Positions 9,011 through 17,657 are shown, counted from the stretch's first letter. The stretch: 23,840 bases of DNA from a virus (IMGVR_UViG_3300020371_000057:1-23840); one strand, 5' to 3'. Notes: generated from the letters alone by a model not told the origin. Numbers and translations: made by a program.

Positions 9011-11688
9011 TAGTCAGTGCCTCGTCGTGCAAGATCATCTAAATAAAATTGATAGCTTTCTTCAGCAGTCGTTTGTGTTTGCCCTAAGTTTTGACTAATA
9101 CCAGCCCAGATAGATCCTAGGGTTTTCCACTCTTCAAGAGTCAGTTTTTTCGATAGATCAATTCCCTGTTCTTTAGCGTAAAAAACCATCATCCTGTGTT
9201 GGAATGGCAAGTCAAAAAGTTTTTTATTTACATCAACACCCATACGTTGTGCAGTCTCAATCATGTTGATAAACTGACCAGTGCCTACAGCAGCAGACCT
9301 GTTGGTATTACCACGAAGGTCTGTAAAGCGTGCCTGAGGGTCTTGAAGGGCTTGTAATTGGATGTTATGTACTTCGGCTACTGTTTTGTTTGTCAACGTC
9401 CCGTAGCGCCCTGCACCCCTATCTCCGAACAATTTATTGGCACCTTCTTCCCCTGCAGTTCCCTCAAAGAAACGAATGGTAGAAATTGCAGATTGCTGGT
9501 AAGGGTTACCTTCTGTGTACTGTACAGTCTTTCTAAACTTTGGACGAGTTACAGCTTGACGAGCTTCGACAGTGTCAGGGAGTAAATACTGTTGAGGATC
9601 TACCTTTTCACCATCAAAGATTTTTTCAACCAACGAACGACCCTGAGGTGTAGTTTGTGTAAGGTTGGCAATCATCAAAGAGTGTGCAGGGTAATTATCA
9701 AGTAATCCTGCACCAACAGCAGCTTGCAGCATTAGTTGAACAGGTTTTTCCACAATCGGTTTTGTTGTAAATGAATTAAGACGGTTTGCAATTTGCGTAT
9801 AGAAACCAGGCACTTGACCGTTGGTATAATTATAACTAAAAAGATCTTTTCTAAGTTGCTCCTTACTAACTAACTTAGTAAAATCATTCTCGATAGCGTC
9901 AAACAAATCGCCTGTTTGACCTTCTTCTTGCAGAGTTTTTACAAGAGTGTTTGCTACTTTATTTAGAGCAAAATCTTCAGCATCACGCTCAGCTTCGGTG
10001 CCGTAAATGTTAGGAACTTTTAAGTCTTCTTCTGAATAAAATCTACTTTCCGGGTCTTTTTTACCCTCCTTAATAAGTTTAAAAGTTTCGGATTTGGCCT
10101 CTGCTGATGCACGATCTTGATCGTAACCTTCCTCCTTTAGAAGTCGACGGTATTCTTTTTCATACATTTCTAAAGCAAGATTTTGTGCCTCCTTCACTTC
10201 GCCTTTAGCTTCAGGTTCTAGGATAGTTGATACAAATTTATACAATGAACCAACATCTGTTTCGAGTTGCTCTCCTCTACTAACAAAGAAGTCACCTAGC
10301 AATTCTTTCTCAAACTGTTTAGCTTTGTTTAAAAGGGCTTCATCGTTTTTACCCTGAAGAGTACCGAAGTATGGATGGGTTGGTTCCAGTTGACGTGTTT
10401 CAGCTAGCATTTCTGCATCTTCACGAAGACCTTGAATATCCTTTGCAGAAGCTGTGTAAGAATCTTCAAGCTCAATTAGTGCAGAAATGCCAGCTTCCTC
10501 GTTACTCAAGAAAGGAGGCTTTAAGTCCTGCAAATTAGAAACCATATCTCTAATATCAGCTACATTTACAGGCTTGTCATTTTCAAAAGCAGCTTTTACA
10601 CCTGCTACAGCTTGTGCAGCTAGTGTTCTAATTTCAATTTTATCTGCCTTCTCTTGATCATCGTATGCAGTGTTACGAGCAGACCGCACCGCTGACATAA
10701 CATCAGCCTTAAATTCAGAGCCAAACCTCTTTGAAGCTAGAACTGCTAGCAGCACTGGTTCGTAAGAATCATCCTGATTTCTAGCAAAGGTAACAAGTGC
10801 ATCTTTTAGTTCTGTTTGTGCACCAGGAAATCCAAGCTGTTTGCCTTTTGTATTGACAGTGACACTGACTTTATTTAGGTAGGTTTGGAGATCCTTTGTG
10901 ACTAAGAGATCATCCAAAGCACTAGCACGAGCCGTAGGTCCTGTATTGATTCCGTATTGTTTTACAAATTCTTTATGACGTTTTTGCTCATACGTCTTCA
11001 TCGCTGGGTAAAGGTGTTTTGCCTTTGCACCTAGCGGCGCTTGCATAATCCCTTTTTCTGTGAAAAATTGATTGCGAAGAAAACCAACAAGTGCTCTATC
11101 TTGTTGCGGCGACAGCTCAGGATCATTGATTTTTACTAAGGTACCATTAGCTAATTGTATTTCTTGTTCATTATTTGTACGTTGATCTTCGATAAAATTA
11201 CCATACTGCTGTCCAAGTGCATTAAGATACTTCTCCATATACATGGTGTATTTGTGGCCCGATACACCTTGCAAATACTCTTGGTGTGAGGCATCAGCAC
11301 CTTCACCAGAAATGCGTACACCAACCTCAGAAAGCTGTGCTTCTACATTGTTGGCTACTGACCTAGCTTTGTCATATTCAGCAATAGCTTCAAACTGTGC
11401 GTTTTCGTTTTTAAAAAACTCTTCTTCGACCTCAGCACGCATTTGATCAACGCGAAAGGTCTGTACTTCCTTGACCGCCTTCAGAGCAGTAGGAGCAAGT
11501 TCTACTAATTTTTGCAGGGAACTTTTTTCAACTTCGTACCCCGTCTGAATCATTTTGTTGAAGTTGTCACGTATGACAGCTATATTAGACTCTGCCAGTC
11601 TGCTCGGATCCGGTAGTTGTAGTGGATCAAACGAAGCTGCTTTCGTAAAGCCTTCAAACTGGAAGTCGCTAATTTGTGGTTGTGTCAT
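9010..11688 (-). CDS. 15: Internal virion protein C (gp15-like) with C-terminal muramidase-like domain
   Basis: This is an 892-residue core protein in the T7 gene 15 position; T7 gp15 has 747. Most of the chain is charged and helical, as expected for the ejected core. The extra length is at the C-terminus. Residues 725-892 contain IRFFEGT with a candidate catalytic Glu742, then KLFGDRGAGRYG, then RSAAVGTGQFI and a helical tail. That order (FxEGT, a Gly/Asp-rich loop, SAAxGxxQF) is the signature of phage lysozyme or muramidase domains that open peptidoglycan. In T7 the wall-cutting domain is at the N-terminus of gp16, the next gene. The assignment as gp15 rests on synteny and length; the lytic function is inferred from motifs. 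The start lies three bases after the gene 14 stop. Confidence 0.87.
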   Translation of the reverse strand: MTQPQISDFQFEGFTKAASFDPLQLPDPSRLAESNIAVIRDNFNKMIQTGYEVEKSSLQKLVELAPTALKAVKEVQTFRVDQMRAEVEEEFFKNENAQFEAIAEYDKARSVANNVEAQLSEVGVRISGEGADASHQEYLQGVSGHKYTMYMEKYLNALGQQYGNFIEDQRTNNEQEIQLANGTLVKINDPELSPQQDRALVGFLRNQFFTEKGIMQAPLGAKAKHLYPAMKTYEQKRHKEFVKQYGINTGPTARASALDDLLVTKDLQTYLNKVSVTVNTKGKQLGFPGAQTELKDALVTFARNQDDSYEPVLLAVLASKRFGSEFKADVMSAVRSARNTAYDDQEKADKIEIRTLAAQAVAGVKAAFENDKPVNVADIRDMVSNLQDLKPPFLSNEEAGISALIELEDSYTASAKDIQGLREDAEMLAETRQLEPTHPYFGTLQGKNDEALLNKAKQFEKELLGDFFVSRGEQLETDVGSLYKFVSTILEPEAKGEVKEAQNLALEMYEKEYRRLLKEEGYDQDRASAEAKSETFKLIKEGKKDPESRFYSEEDLKVPNIYGTEAERDAEDFALNKVANTLVKTLQEEGQTGDLFDAIENDFTKLVSKEQLRKDLFSYNYTNGQVPGFYTQIANRLNSFTTKPIVEKPVQLMLQAAVGAGLLDNYPAHSLMIANLTQTTPQGRSLVEKIFDGEKVDPQQYLLPDTVEARQAVTRPKFRKTVQYTEGNPYQQSAISTIRFFEGTAGEEGANKLFGDRGAGRYGTLTNKTVAEVHNIQLQALQDPQARFTDLRGNTNRSAAVGTGQFINMIETAQRMGVDVNKKLFDLPFQHRMMVFYAKEQGIDLSKKLTLEEWKTLGSIWAGISQNLGQTQTTAEESYQFYLDDLARRGTD

Positions 11689-11691
11689 TAT

Positions 11692-12330
11692 TTAAAGGTC
11701 GAATAATGGATTCATTTGTCCTGCAGTCTGGAAGCCTTGAATCAATCCTTGACCAATAGTCAAAGCTGCGTTGAATGATGGCATTCGTTGTTTACTTGCT
11801 ATTTCAAGGAAGGGTGCTTCTTGAATAGTTCCGAATGCATTCATGTCAGCTTGTCTCAGTTGGTCTGAAGTCTTAGCCATATTACGATCGTGTTGCTTAG
11901 ATGCGCTCTTTAGGCTTTCGACAAATCGTGCATTTTTCTGACCAAAAGCTCCAGCCGTCATCAATGCCTTAGCACGGTCAGCACTAACACCTTGCTGCTC
12001 AGTGGCATTTACATACCCCTCAGCTTCTACCAGCGATTTGAGCATGTCATCTTTACGAAAACTAAAGCCAAGCATCTGTTCGACAAACCTAGCCTGTTCT
12101 TGCTGCCATGCTGTGTTAGCTGCAGAGAAGTTTTGTTCGTACTGCTCTTTTGCATTTTGAACACGACGCTTGTATGCTTGTTGACGGTACTTATTTATAG
12201 TATCCGTTTTGTACTTATTCATTGCGTTTGAATAAGCAACCTGTCCGGCTCGTGCAGCAGCAGCGTTGAATCCACCTATGATGGAAGATGCACCTGATAC
12301 TACGCCAAGACCAATACTTATAGGGTCCAT
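11692..12330 (-). CDS. 14: Internal virion protein B (gp14-like)
   Basis: This 212-residue protein is close to T7 gp14 (196) in length and position. The N-terminus (ISIGLGVVSGASSIIGGFNA) is a hydrophobic, Gly/Ala-rich helix suited to membrane insertion; T7 gp14 is ejected into the outer membrane at the start of infection. The middle, residues 38-110, is a charged helix rich in Gln and Lys (QAYKRRVQNAKEQYEQNF), probably coiled coil. The C-terminus (FNAALTIGQGLIQGFQTAGQ) is again amphipathic. The gene overlaps the end of gene 13 by 13 bases in another frame and stops four bases before the gene 15 ATG. No Shine-Dalgarno is evident, which suggests coupling to gene 13. Confidence 0.9.
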   Translation of the reverse strand: MDPISIGLGVVSGASSIIGGFNAAAARAGQVAYSNAMNKYKTDTINKYRQQAYKRRVQNAKEQYEQNFSAANTAWQQEQARFVEQMLGFSFRKDDMLKSLVEAEGYVNATEQQGVSADRAKALMTAGAFGQKNARFVESLKSASKQHDRNMAKTSDQLRQADMNAFGTIQEAPFLEIASKQRMPSFNAALTIGQGLIQGFQTAGQMNPLFDL

Positions 12331-12770
12331 AGTCTTACGGTTTCTACTTGAAAGGTTTGATTGTATGTATCTGGAAAAATACGTAGAATTTTAAACCCTA
12401 GCATCTTTGCCATGCGTAGGGTTGTAGTTTGTTCAATACGTATGTGGCTCCATAGATACGGTTTATCTTGAGTTCTAAGCCATTTTCTGAAAAATTTGAT
12501 GGCTGCAAGTGGATGGTTTGCCATTTCTTTGCACATATGCAGCCAAAAACAATCTTGATAGAATCCAAATAAACCGAGTGGATTGCCTTCTTCTGTCAAA
12601 GCGATGTAGGATTCACTTGTGGTAACATCTAATGCGATGCCCAAAATAGGATTTACATAATGTTTTCTAATATCTTGATCACCTTCCTTTGTAATGTTGT
12701 TGATTACAAGAGGTATGTCATCGATTGTTGCAGGTCTGATGTGGAAGGGCTGGGTGGATTTGTTAGCCAT
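12318..12770 (-). CDS. 13: gp13-like virion protein with GNAT acetyltransferase fold
   Basis: The protein has 150 residues, against 138 for T7 gp13. It begins IRPATIDDIPLVINNI, the usual first strand and helix of a GNAT acetyltransferase, continues with ESYIALTEEGNPLGLFGFY in the central strands, and ends with TTLRMAKMLGFKILR, which matches the late GNAT helix and strand (R/N-x3-LxxxLGFK). T7 gp13 is needed for virion assembly and is not known to be an enzyme. The acetyl-CoA loop (Q/RxxGxG/A) is not obvious, so the fold may be kept for structure only. The ATG overlaps the gene 12 stop as TAATG. The gp13 role follows from position; the GNAT fold follows from sequence pattern. Confidence 0.82.
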   Translation of the reverse strand: MANKSTQPFHIRPATIDDIPLVINNITKEGDQDIRKHYVNPILGIALDVTTSESYIALTEEGNPLGLFGFYQDCFWLHMCKEMANHPLAAIKFFRKWLRTQDKPYLWSHIRIEQTTTLRMAKMLGFKILRIFPDTYNQTFQVETVRLWTL

Positions 12771-15745
12771 TAAGTTCTTCTGTAGAAGCGTCGATTGTAA
12801 TTACCTTCCCAATCTAGTCCTAGCAGGCTTACAGGGAAAGGTGTGTCTCCTATAATTTTTATAGAGAGGTTTTCGTTACGTTGATAAATCGGTACATCAT
12901 GTACGGCATCGGCAGCTAGGTTGACGTTGTTCAGTACGTACGTATTTGGCAACGTTACATTAACAACGTTGATCCACTCATCTTTACCAGTAATGTTGAC
13001 TTTGTATGATACAGGGCCGCTCAGTCCTGTAGCTACTTTAATTCTGTGGATAATCAAATCAGAAGTGTTATCACTGATGCTTCTGTTACCCTCACTAGCG
13101 GTGGCAAAGAACTTGGGTAATTCTACTGTCATGTCGTAAACATAACCGATAAGCAAGTCACGTCCACGGTAATCACCGTCTAGTGTAATTTGATTGTTAG
13201 ATATATTGGAATCTTCAAAGTAGAACACAGAGCCTTCAGCCTCATTGGTTGCAGAAATGGTATCACCAATGTAGGTACCGATAACTACAACTGCTAGCTT
13301 TTTACCTGTAATGTGATCAAACGGTAAGGTAACCGTTGTCTTTTTAGTAGACGAACTGTAGGCACGGTAAGGGTTGATGTTGAACATATCCAGACACACG
13401 TCTGTCTTTTCCCCTGTCGGCAGCGTCAGATAGCCTTCATCTGTAGACTGTGAAAGGTCATATGATGTCAAGTAAACGTTTGTACTGTCGTAGCTGACAA
13501 CATAGAATGTCGATTTATCGAAGAACTGCATAAGCAGTTTTCCAGTGATTTGCCACTTATACCAAGTCTGGACAGGGTTGTCACGTTGAATAAAGAATCT
13601 GTACTGGAATAGGTCACTGCTACCTGTCTTACCCATAGATACCAAAGACAATGCAGGCGATGACACCATAGTGTCTATGTCTGATGGTACAAACTCAGGG
13701 ACGTTTCGCGTTGCTTCGTCAATGGTCGATGCAGATTCTTTCTGCACATTGAGCATGTTAAAGAGTTTGCTGTACAGTAAGGACTTACTAATAAAACCTG
13801 CACCAGTACCAATAGACGCTGCTTCAAGTTGAGGGTCACATTCATATGCACTGATAGTATTAATTTTAGTTGTGGTAGGGCTAAGAATGTCAGCGTCAGT
13901 TGAAAGCAAGAATTGTTCGTTAGGAGCAAACAGCAACAAACCAACACTGACAGTTAAAACATAGTTCAGTGTAGTTGGTTTGAGAGACGTAGCTTGTAGG
14001 TCAATCGGATCATCTGCTGAAACAACCTGTGCAGTGCCTGCAAAGAAGTTAAAGTAATCACCAGCTTTGCTCATAATCACCGCTTCGTTGGACAAGAATC
14101 CAAGGCGATTACGATAAAAGAATAAGTTATTTAGTTTTTGACCAATAAAACTGGGTAGTGGGTTAGTGGTATTGTCACCAACTAGCCGATCAGTCCAATT
14201 TACAGGTTCATACTTGAATATACCGTTAGCTTGTCTAATAAGCTGATGCGGCATAGTCGTCTCGTCAAGTTCAAACTTAATACCAGGTGCAATGGTTTCT
14301 TCCCAAACACCAGGACCACGTGCAGCACTGTTCGTAGTGATAAACTTGACGTACATGTCGTCAGCATCTACGTCTTCACTGTTGTATAGCTTGACTACAT
14401 AGCCATTTTCACACTGATTAGGAAGCCTTCCAGCAACGTTGATTTGATCTTGAAAAGCATAAAGACCCTCTTCAGTTGCTGAGCCTTTTGTGCTAATTGT
14501 AAAGGCTGAAGTGCCACTAATATAAATACCAGGACCGACTTGCGTAGCAGTGATGCCAGAAATAGCGTTGATTAGACTTGTAAGCTCAGCAGCAATTTTA
14601 CCAGCGTCAACAGTGACACCAGCGGTATCAGCCTCATCTACGTTTTTAGGAGTTTCATACGTTTTATCTGTACCGTTAATAGTCACGGTATAGTTTGACA
14701 TATACGCAACGACAGAGATAACTACAAACGCTTCGTGTGGACGTGTAGTAGACGTCGTGGTTTTCATTGCAGTTGTCTTGTTTTTGTTCAAGACAAACGT
14801 GTAGTCATTGATTGTAAGGATCTCGATGTCACCAGCAGCAGCATCCTTAAGGTATGCACCAGATGGGATGTTTGCAGAGCCGATAGCACAAGCAGTAACC
14901 TCACTATCGTAGTCACCTTTTTCAACACCCTCAGTAGTAACCGCTGTGTTGTAAGCAGTCTGTGCGGTACCCATGTTGGTCGTAGCTGTCGTGAGCTGAC
15001 CAGAAGTATGTGTGGCAGCTACATCCTTTTCTACCTCGTACACACGATAACCATCACGTCTGAACCAAGGGTACTCATCAGTACGTTCATTACCCAAAGC
15101 ATAACCTGTAGGCATAGTGCCACCTTTGGCAATAACCCCTACATTTTTTGCACTGCCTACAAGACTATCATCTTTGACAATACGTTGGCCGTTGTCAATA
15201 CGTTCGAGCACACCAGACTTAAGTGTCTCTTCGTAGTAACCATTTTTATAAGTTACGTCTACGTCAAACAAGCTTTCTTTAGTAACATTCTGACCGTCGT
15301 TGGTTTTTGAAAACGTTGCCTGTGCAGTGTGCAAGTCAGACAACTCTGTGGCAGTTGTTGACTGTGCTGTGTTGTACGTATCTAGATCACTTTTAAGGTT
15401 AGTAACGTTGCAGGCAGCAGGCTGTCCAGTTGCAGCCGTAGTACCCATATCAACAGCACGTGGTTTACCATCAATCAAACTCCAAATGCGAAACTGTCCA
15501 TCAGTGGTGTCATACTGACAAACATACTTTTCATTTTCGTCCCGAAGGATTGGAAACCAACGACCACGTGTTTCAGCATCATAGAGTTCTGCTTCAAATT
15601 TGCCACCAGGGCGCTTTAGCAGTCCTAGTGCGTAGTCAGGAAAGACGTTAGTTGCTTCCTTAACTTGTCCTGGAAATTTAAGTTTGTCAGGTTGTTGGGA
15701 CACACCCAACAGCAAGTTAGGAATCCTTTGGGAAATAGTAGTCAT
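12770..15745 (-). CDS. 12: Tail tubular protein B / nozzle (gp12-like)
   Basis: This 991-residue protein forms the tail nozzle below gp11; T7 gp12 has 794. The start matches the family (ISQRIPNLLLGVSQQPDKLKFPGQ, then ATNVFPDYALGLLKRPGGKF). Typical later blocks are PSFIGQKLNNLFFYRNRLGFLSNEAVIMS and ADDPIDLQATSLKPTTLNYV. The end, LLGLDWEGNYNRRFYRRT, is the usual basic gp12 tail. The extra length is in the first third. Residues about 115-150 and 240-285 are rich in Ala and Thr and look helical (DTYNTAQSTTATELSDLHTA, GTAQTAYNTAVTTEG), and they flank a segment of about 90 residues ending in EYPWFRRDGYRVYEV. The gene starts inside the last codons of gene 11 (ATGA overlap) and ends on the gene 13 ATG. 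Confidence 0.95.
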   Translation of the reverse strand: MTTISQRIPNLLLGVSQQPDKLKFPGQVKEATNVFPDYALGLLKRPGGKFEAELYDAETRGRWFPILRDENEKYVCQYDTTDGQFRIWSLIDGKPRAVDMGTTAATGQPAACNVTNLKSDLDTYNTAQSTTATELSDLHTAQATFSKTNDGQNVTKESLFDVDVTYKNGYYEETLKSGVLERIDNGQRIVKDDSLVGSAKNVGVIAKGGTMPTGYALGNERTDEYPWFRRDGYRVYEVEKDVAATHTSGQLTTATTNMGTAQTAYNTAVTTEGVEKGDYDSEVTACAIGSANIPSGAYLKDAAAGDIEILTINDYTFVLNKNKTTAMKTTTSTTRPHEAFVVISVVAYMSNYTVTINGTDKTYETPKNVDEADTAGVTVDAGKIAAELTSLINAISGITATQVGPGIYISGTSAFTISTKGSATEEGLYAFQDQINVAGRLPNQCENGYVVKLYNSEDVDADDMYVKFITTNSAARGPGVWEETIAPGIKFELDETTMPHQLIRQANGIFKYEPVNWTDRLVGDNTTNPLPSFIGQKLNNLFFYRNRLGFLSNEAVIMSKAGDYFNFFAGTAQVVSADDPIDLQATSLKPTTLNYVLTVSVGLLLFAPNEQFLLSTDADILSPTTTKINTISAYECDPQLEAASIGTGAGFISKSLLYSKLFNMLNVQKESASTIDEATRNVPEFVPSDIDTMVSSPALSLVSMGKTGSSDLFQYRFFIQRDNPVQTWYKWQITGKLLMQFFDKSTFYVVSYDSTNVYLTSYDLSQSTDEGYLTLPTGEKTDVCLDMFNINPYRAYSSSTKKTTVTLPFDHITGKKLAVVVIGTYIGDTISATNEAEGSVFYFEDSNISNNQITLDGDYRGRDLLIGYVYDMTVELPKFFATASEGNRSISDNTSDLIIHRIKVATGLSGPVSYKVNITGKDEWINVVNVTLPNTYVLNNVNLAADAVHDVPIYQRNENLSIKIIGDTPFPVSLLGLDWEGNYNRRFYRRT

Positions 15746-16356
15746 CGTGTCAGAGCGTTATACGGTTGATAGTTGTTGTAGTAGTTTTCACCGTCACGCC
15801 AGCCAAAGATGGTGTATTCACCCTGATTGCAGTCATACTCCACTGCAGCAGCGCGTGTCAGCAGCTCTTGCTCTTGCAGCAGTTGGGTAAGCTGTGCCTC
15901 GCCAACGGTCTTGATAGCTGACATGCGTGCAGCTCGTGCAGTGATGTAGTTTTGAATAGCGGCGGGTACATCATCAAACTCGTAAAGCCAGGTGATGTCT
16001 ACCTTAAGATCTTTTTTAAACTTGTGTGTATGATGAAGCCGATCGTATAGTTTGTTACCACGACGCACTACATCATAGTCATCACGATGTTCATTGACAT
16101 TAGTGTCAATCTGCAGTGCATTGGTAGGATACAGGATTTCTTCAGTAGTTGAATCGGGCTTTAGCGTATAGTTACGCTCCTGGTTAAACATCCAACCTTC
16201 AGTTTGAACTTGCTTGTTGACTTCTCTCAGGGTGGTAAGAACAATAGCAACTTCAGGGTTTTGAAGGTCAAGCGTGGTGACAGGAGCCTGTCCCACGGAG
16301 CTAAGTATTTGATTTACAGCATCCAGTTCGGTGGACGCAGCGTATGTGACAGGCAT
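15742..16356 (-). CDS. 11: Tail tubular protein A / adaptor (gp11-like)
   Basis: The protein has 204 residues (T7 gp11: 196) and forms the ring joining portal to nozzle. It opens with STELDAVNQILSSVGQAPVTTLD, continues REVNKQVQTEGWMFNQERNYTL, and ends PYNALTR, all close to T7 gp11. I chose the ATG at 16356. The reading frame extends upstream to 16452, but those codons run through the capsid stop and the terminator hairpin and do not resemble the family. The first gene after the terminator, it heads the tail operon 11-16. No Shine-Dalgarno precedes the ATG; the leader is a U/A-rich run from the terminator. Confidence 0.94.
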   Translation of the reverse strand: MPVTYAASTELDAVNQILSSVGQAPVTTLDLQNPEVAIVLTTLREVNKQVQTEGWMFNQERNYTLKPDSTTEEILYPTNALQIDTNVNEHRDDYDVVRRGNKLYDRLHHTHKFKKDLKVDITWLYEFDDVPAAIQNYITARAARMSAIKTVGEAQLTQLLQEQELLTRAAAVEYDCNQGEYTIFGWRDGENYYNNYQPYNALTR

Positions 16357-16365
16357 AATAAAAGA

Positions 16366-16394
16366 TATAAAAAAAGGGCTCCCGAAGGAACCCT
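16366..16394 (-). terminator. Intrinsic terminator after the capsid gene (T-phi analogue)
   Basis: On the minus strand an 8-bp stem, AGGGTTCC and GGAGCCCT with one G-U pair, closes a TTCG tetraloop and is followed at once by a run of seven T. It lies between the capsid stop and the gene 11 ATG, exactly where T7 has T-phi. There it would trim most capsid transcripts and let a fraction read through into the tail genes. Confidence 0.9.
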
Positions 16395-16414
16395 TGTATA
16401 AGATCAAAAAAAGA

Positions 16415-17566
16415 TCAGAAGGCAGCGTTGCCAGTAGAACCGGTTGCAGCACCAGCGATCAGTTCGACGCAGGCAGCAGGGTTCAGGTAGTCAGCGCCCA
16501 TGGCGAGACGACCCAGGATCACGTCACCCTGATAAATCACGGAGACGTCACCGGAGGTCACTTGCACCTGAGGACCGATGGCTTCCACGCAAGCAGCAGC
16601 TTCACGTTGGAAGATCAAGCCACAGGAGTTTGCGAACTCGGTCTCTTCACCGTACTCGTTGTTGATGCCGGCTACGTCGTTAGCGGCGTCTTCAACAGCA
16701 GGAGACACGAAGTCACCAGTGTTGGTGGGAGCGGCGACACCAGGGTTAGTGGCAGAAGCCGTAGCACCGAACTTGGTGCCATACTGGCTGAAGAACGGAA
16801 TGTTCATGGACTTGAAGATCTTGATGCCAGCGATTTCGACGACACCTTGACCACGCTGACGTGCAGTACCTTGCTCGTCGCGGTTGATCAGACCAGAGTC
16901 ACCAACCTTTTGGATCAGCTCATAGTATTGGCGGGGGTTCAGAACACCCACGCGACCTTCGGTGCTAACACCCTTCTCATCCATAGCAGCGGCTGCATCA
17001 TAGAAAGCAGCGACCAGCTTGTCGGAATCGTAAGCTTCAGAAGCGTTACCAGTGCCGACGCGGATCTGGGTACCACCCGGCTCAACAAAGTTAGTCTTGG
17101 TGATAGGGGAAGCAGCACGAGCACCACGAGCAATCGTACGGAAGATCAGACGGTCATACTTCTCAGCGAGAGCATAGCCGATCTTACGTGAGATTTCAGA
17201 ACGCAGATCGTAGTGTGCGAGAGTCTCGTCAAGGTCGTAGACGAATGCGCTGGAGATCAGCAGGTCGTCAACGGTGACGGTCTTCTCGGCCACCGGGGGT
17301 GCACCGTTGCTGTTACCAAGGATGGCGTTACCAGGGGTGTGGTACTCAGCGGTCGTGCGACCGGTGTAGATGAACTGCATAGACTTACCGTTGGTAAGCG
17401 TACGCTTGGTCACCAGGTCACGAGCGATAGCATTGTACTCGAAACCTTTGAACATCTCTCCACTGAACAGCTTCAGATAGAGAGCGCGGGCGTCACCCGC
17501 GGAGTTAGCCTGACCAGGACGAGTCAGACTCGTGGTCAGAGTATTAGATTGATGTACGTTAGACAT
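16415..17566 (-). CDS. 10: Major capsid protein (gp10A-like)
   Basis: This 383-residue protein is the HK97-fold shell subunit of T7-like phages (T7 gp10A: 345). Matching features are LYLKLFSGEMFKGFEYNAI in the N-arm region, FIYTGRTTAEYHTPGNAI, and the E-loop and spine region KTVTVDDLLISSAFVYDLDE followed by YDLRSEISRKIGYALAEKYD. The C-terminal half contains VVEIAGIKIFKSMNIPFF and the closing LGRLAMGADYLNPAACVELI. A length extension such as T7 gp10B by frameshift is not visible before the terminator. The gene has a leader of about 160 bases with palindromes and a promoter-like site. No Shine-Dalgarno is seen next to the ATG, which is surprising for the most abundant virion protein. A terminator follows 20 bases after the stop. 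Confidence 0.96.
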   Translation of the reverse strand: MSNVHQSNTLTTSLTRPGQANSAGDARALYLKLFSGEMFKGFEYNAIARDLVTKRTLTNGKSMQFIYTGRTTAEYHTPGNAILGNSNGAPPVAEKTVTVDDLLISSAFVYDLDETLAHYDLRSEISRKIGYALAEKYDRLIFRTIARGARAASPITKTNFVEPGGTQIRVGTGNASEAYDSDKLVAAFYDAAAAMDEKGVSTEGRVGVLNPRQYYELIQKVGDSGLINRDEQGTARQRGQGVVEIAGIKIFKSMNIPFFSQYGTKFGATASATNPGVAAPTNTGDFVSPAVEDAANDVAGINNEYGEETEFANSCGLIFQREAAACVEAIGPQVQVTSGDVSVIYQGDVILGRLAMGADYLNPAACVELIAGAATGSTGNAAF

Positions 17567-17598
17567 TTTTAAGGAGTAAGATTAAAATAGACTTGCTC

Positions 17599-17657
17599 CC
17601 AAACGTTTGGAAATTTTTGTTGCAAAATTTTTGTGGTCTATCCCACCGTCTAGACGG
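17599..17657 (-). promoter_or_regulatory. Two perfect 12-base palindromes in the capsid leader
   Basis: CCAAACGTTTGG (17599-17610) and CCGTCTAGACGG (17646-17657) each equal their own reverse complement. They lie 36 bases apart, with an AT-rich stretch between them containing AAATTTTTG and AAAATTTTT. Both are noncoding and upstream of the capsid ATG. They could be short RNA hairpins that protect or process the capsid mRNA, or protein-binding sites. No T-run follows either on the minus strand, so they are not terminators. Confidence 0.5.

Noticed and set aside
16403-16414. GATC-T7-GATC inverted repeat after the capsid stop
   Set aside because: A 4-bp stem around a T-run is too weak to be a terminator; the strong TTCG hairpin just downstream explains termination.
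16357-16452. N-terminal extension of gene 11 upstream of 16356
   Set aside because: It would translate the terminator hairpin and the capsid 3' end and adds a hydrophobic leader not seen in gp11 proteins.
16331-17191. 286-codon plus-strand open frame
   Set aside because: It lies antisense to the conserved capsid gene and runs through the terminator; its Thr/Ser/Val-rich translation resembles no protein and is a codon-bias shadow.
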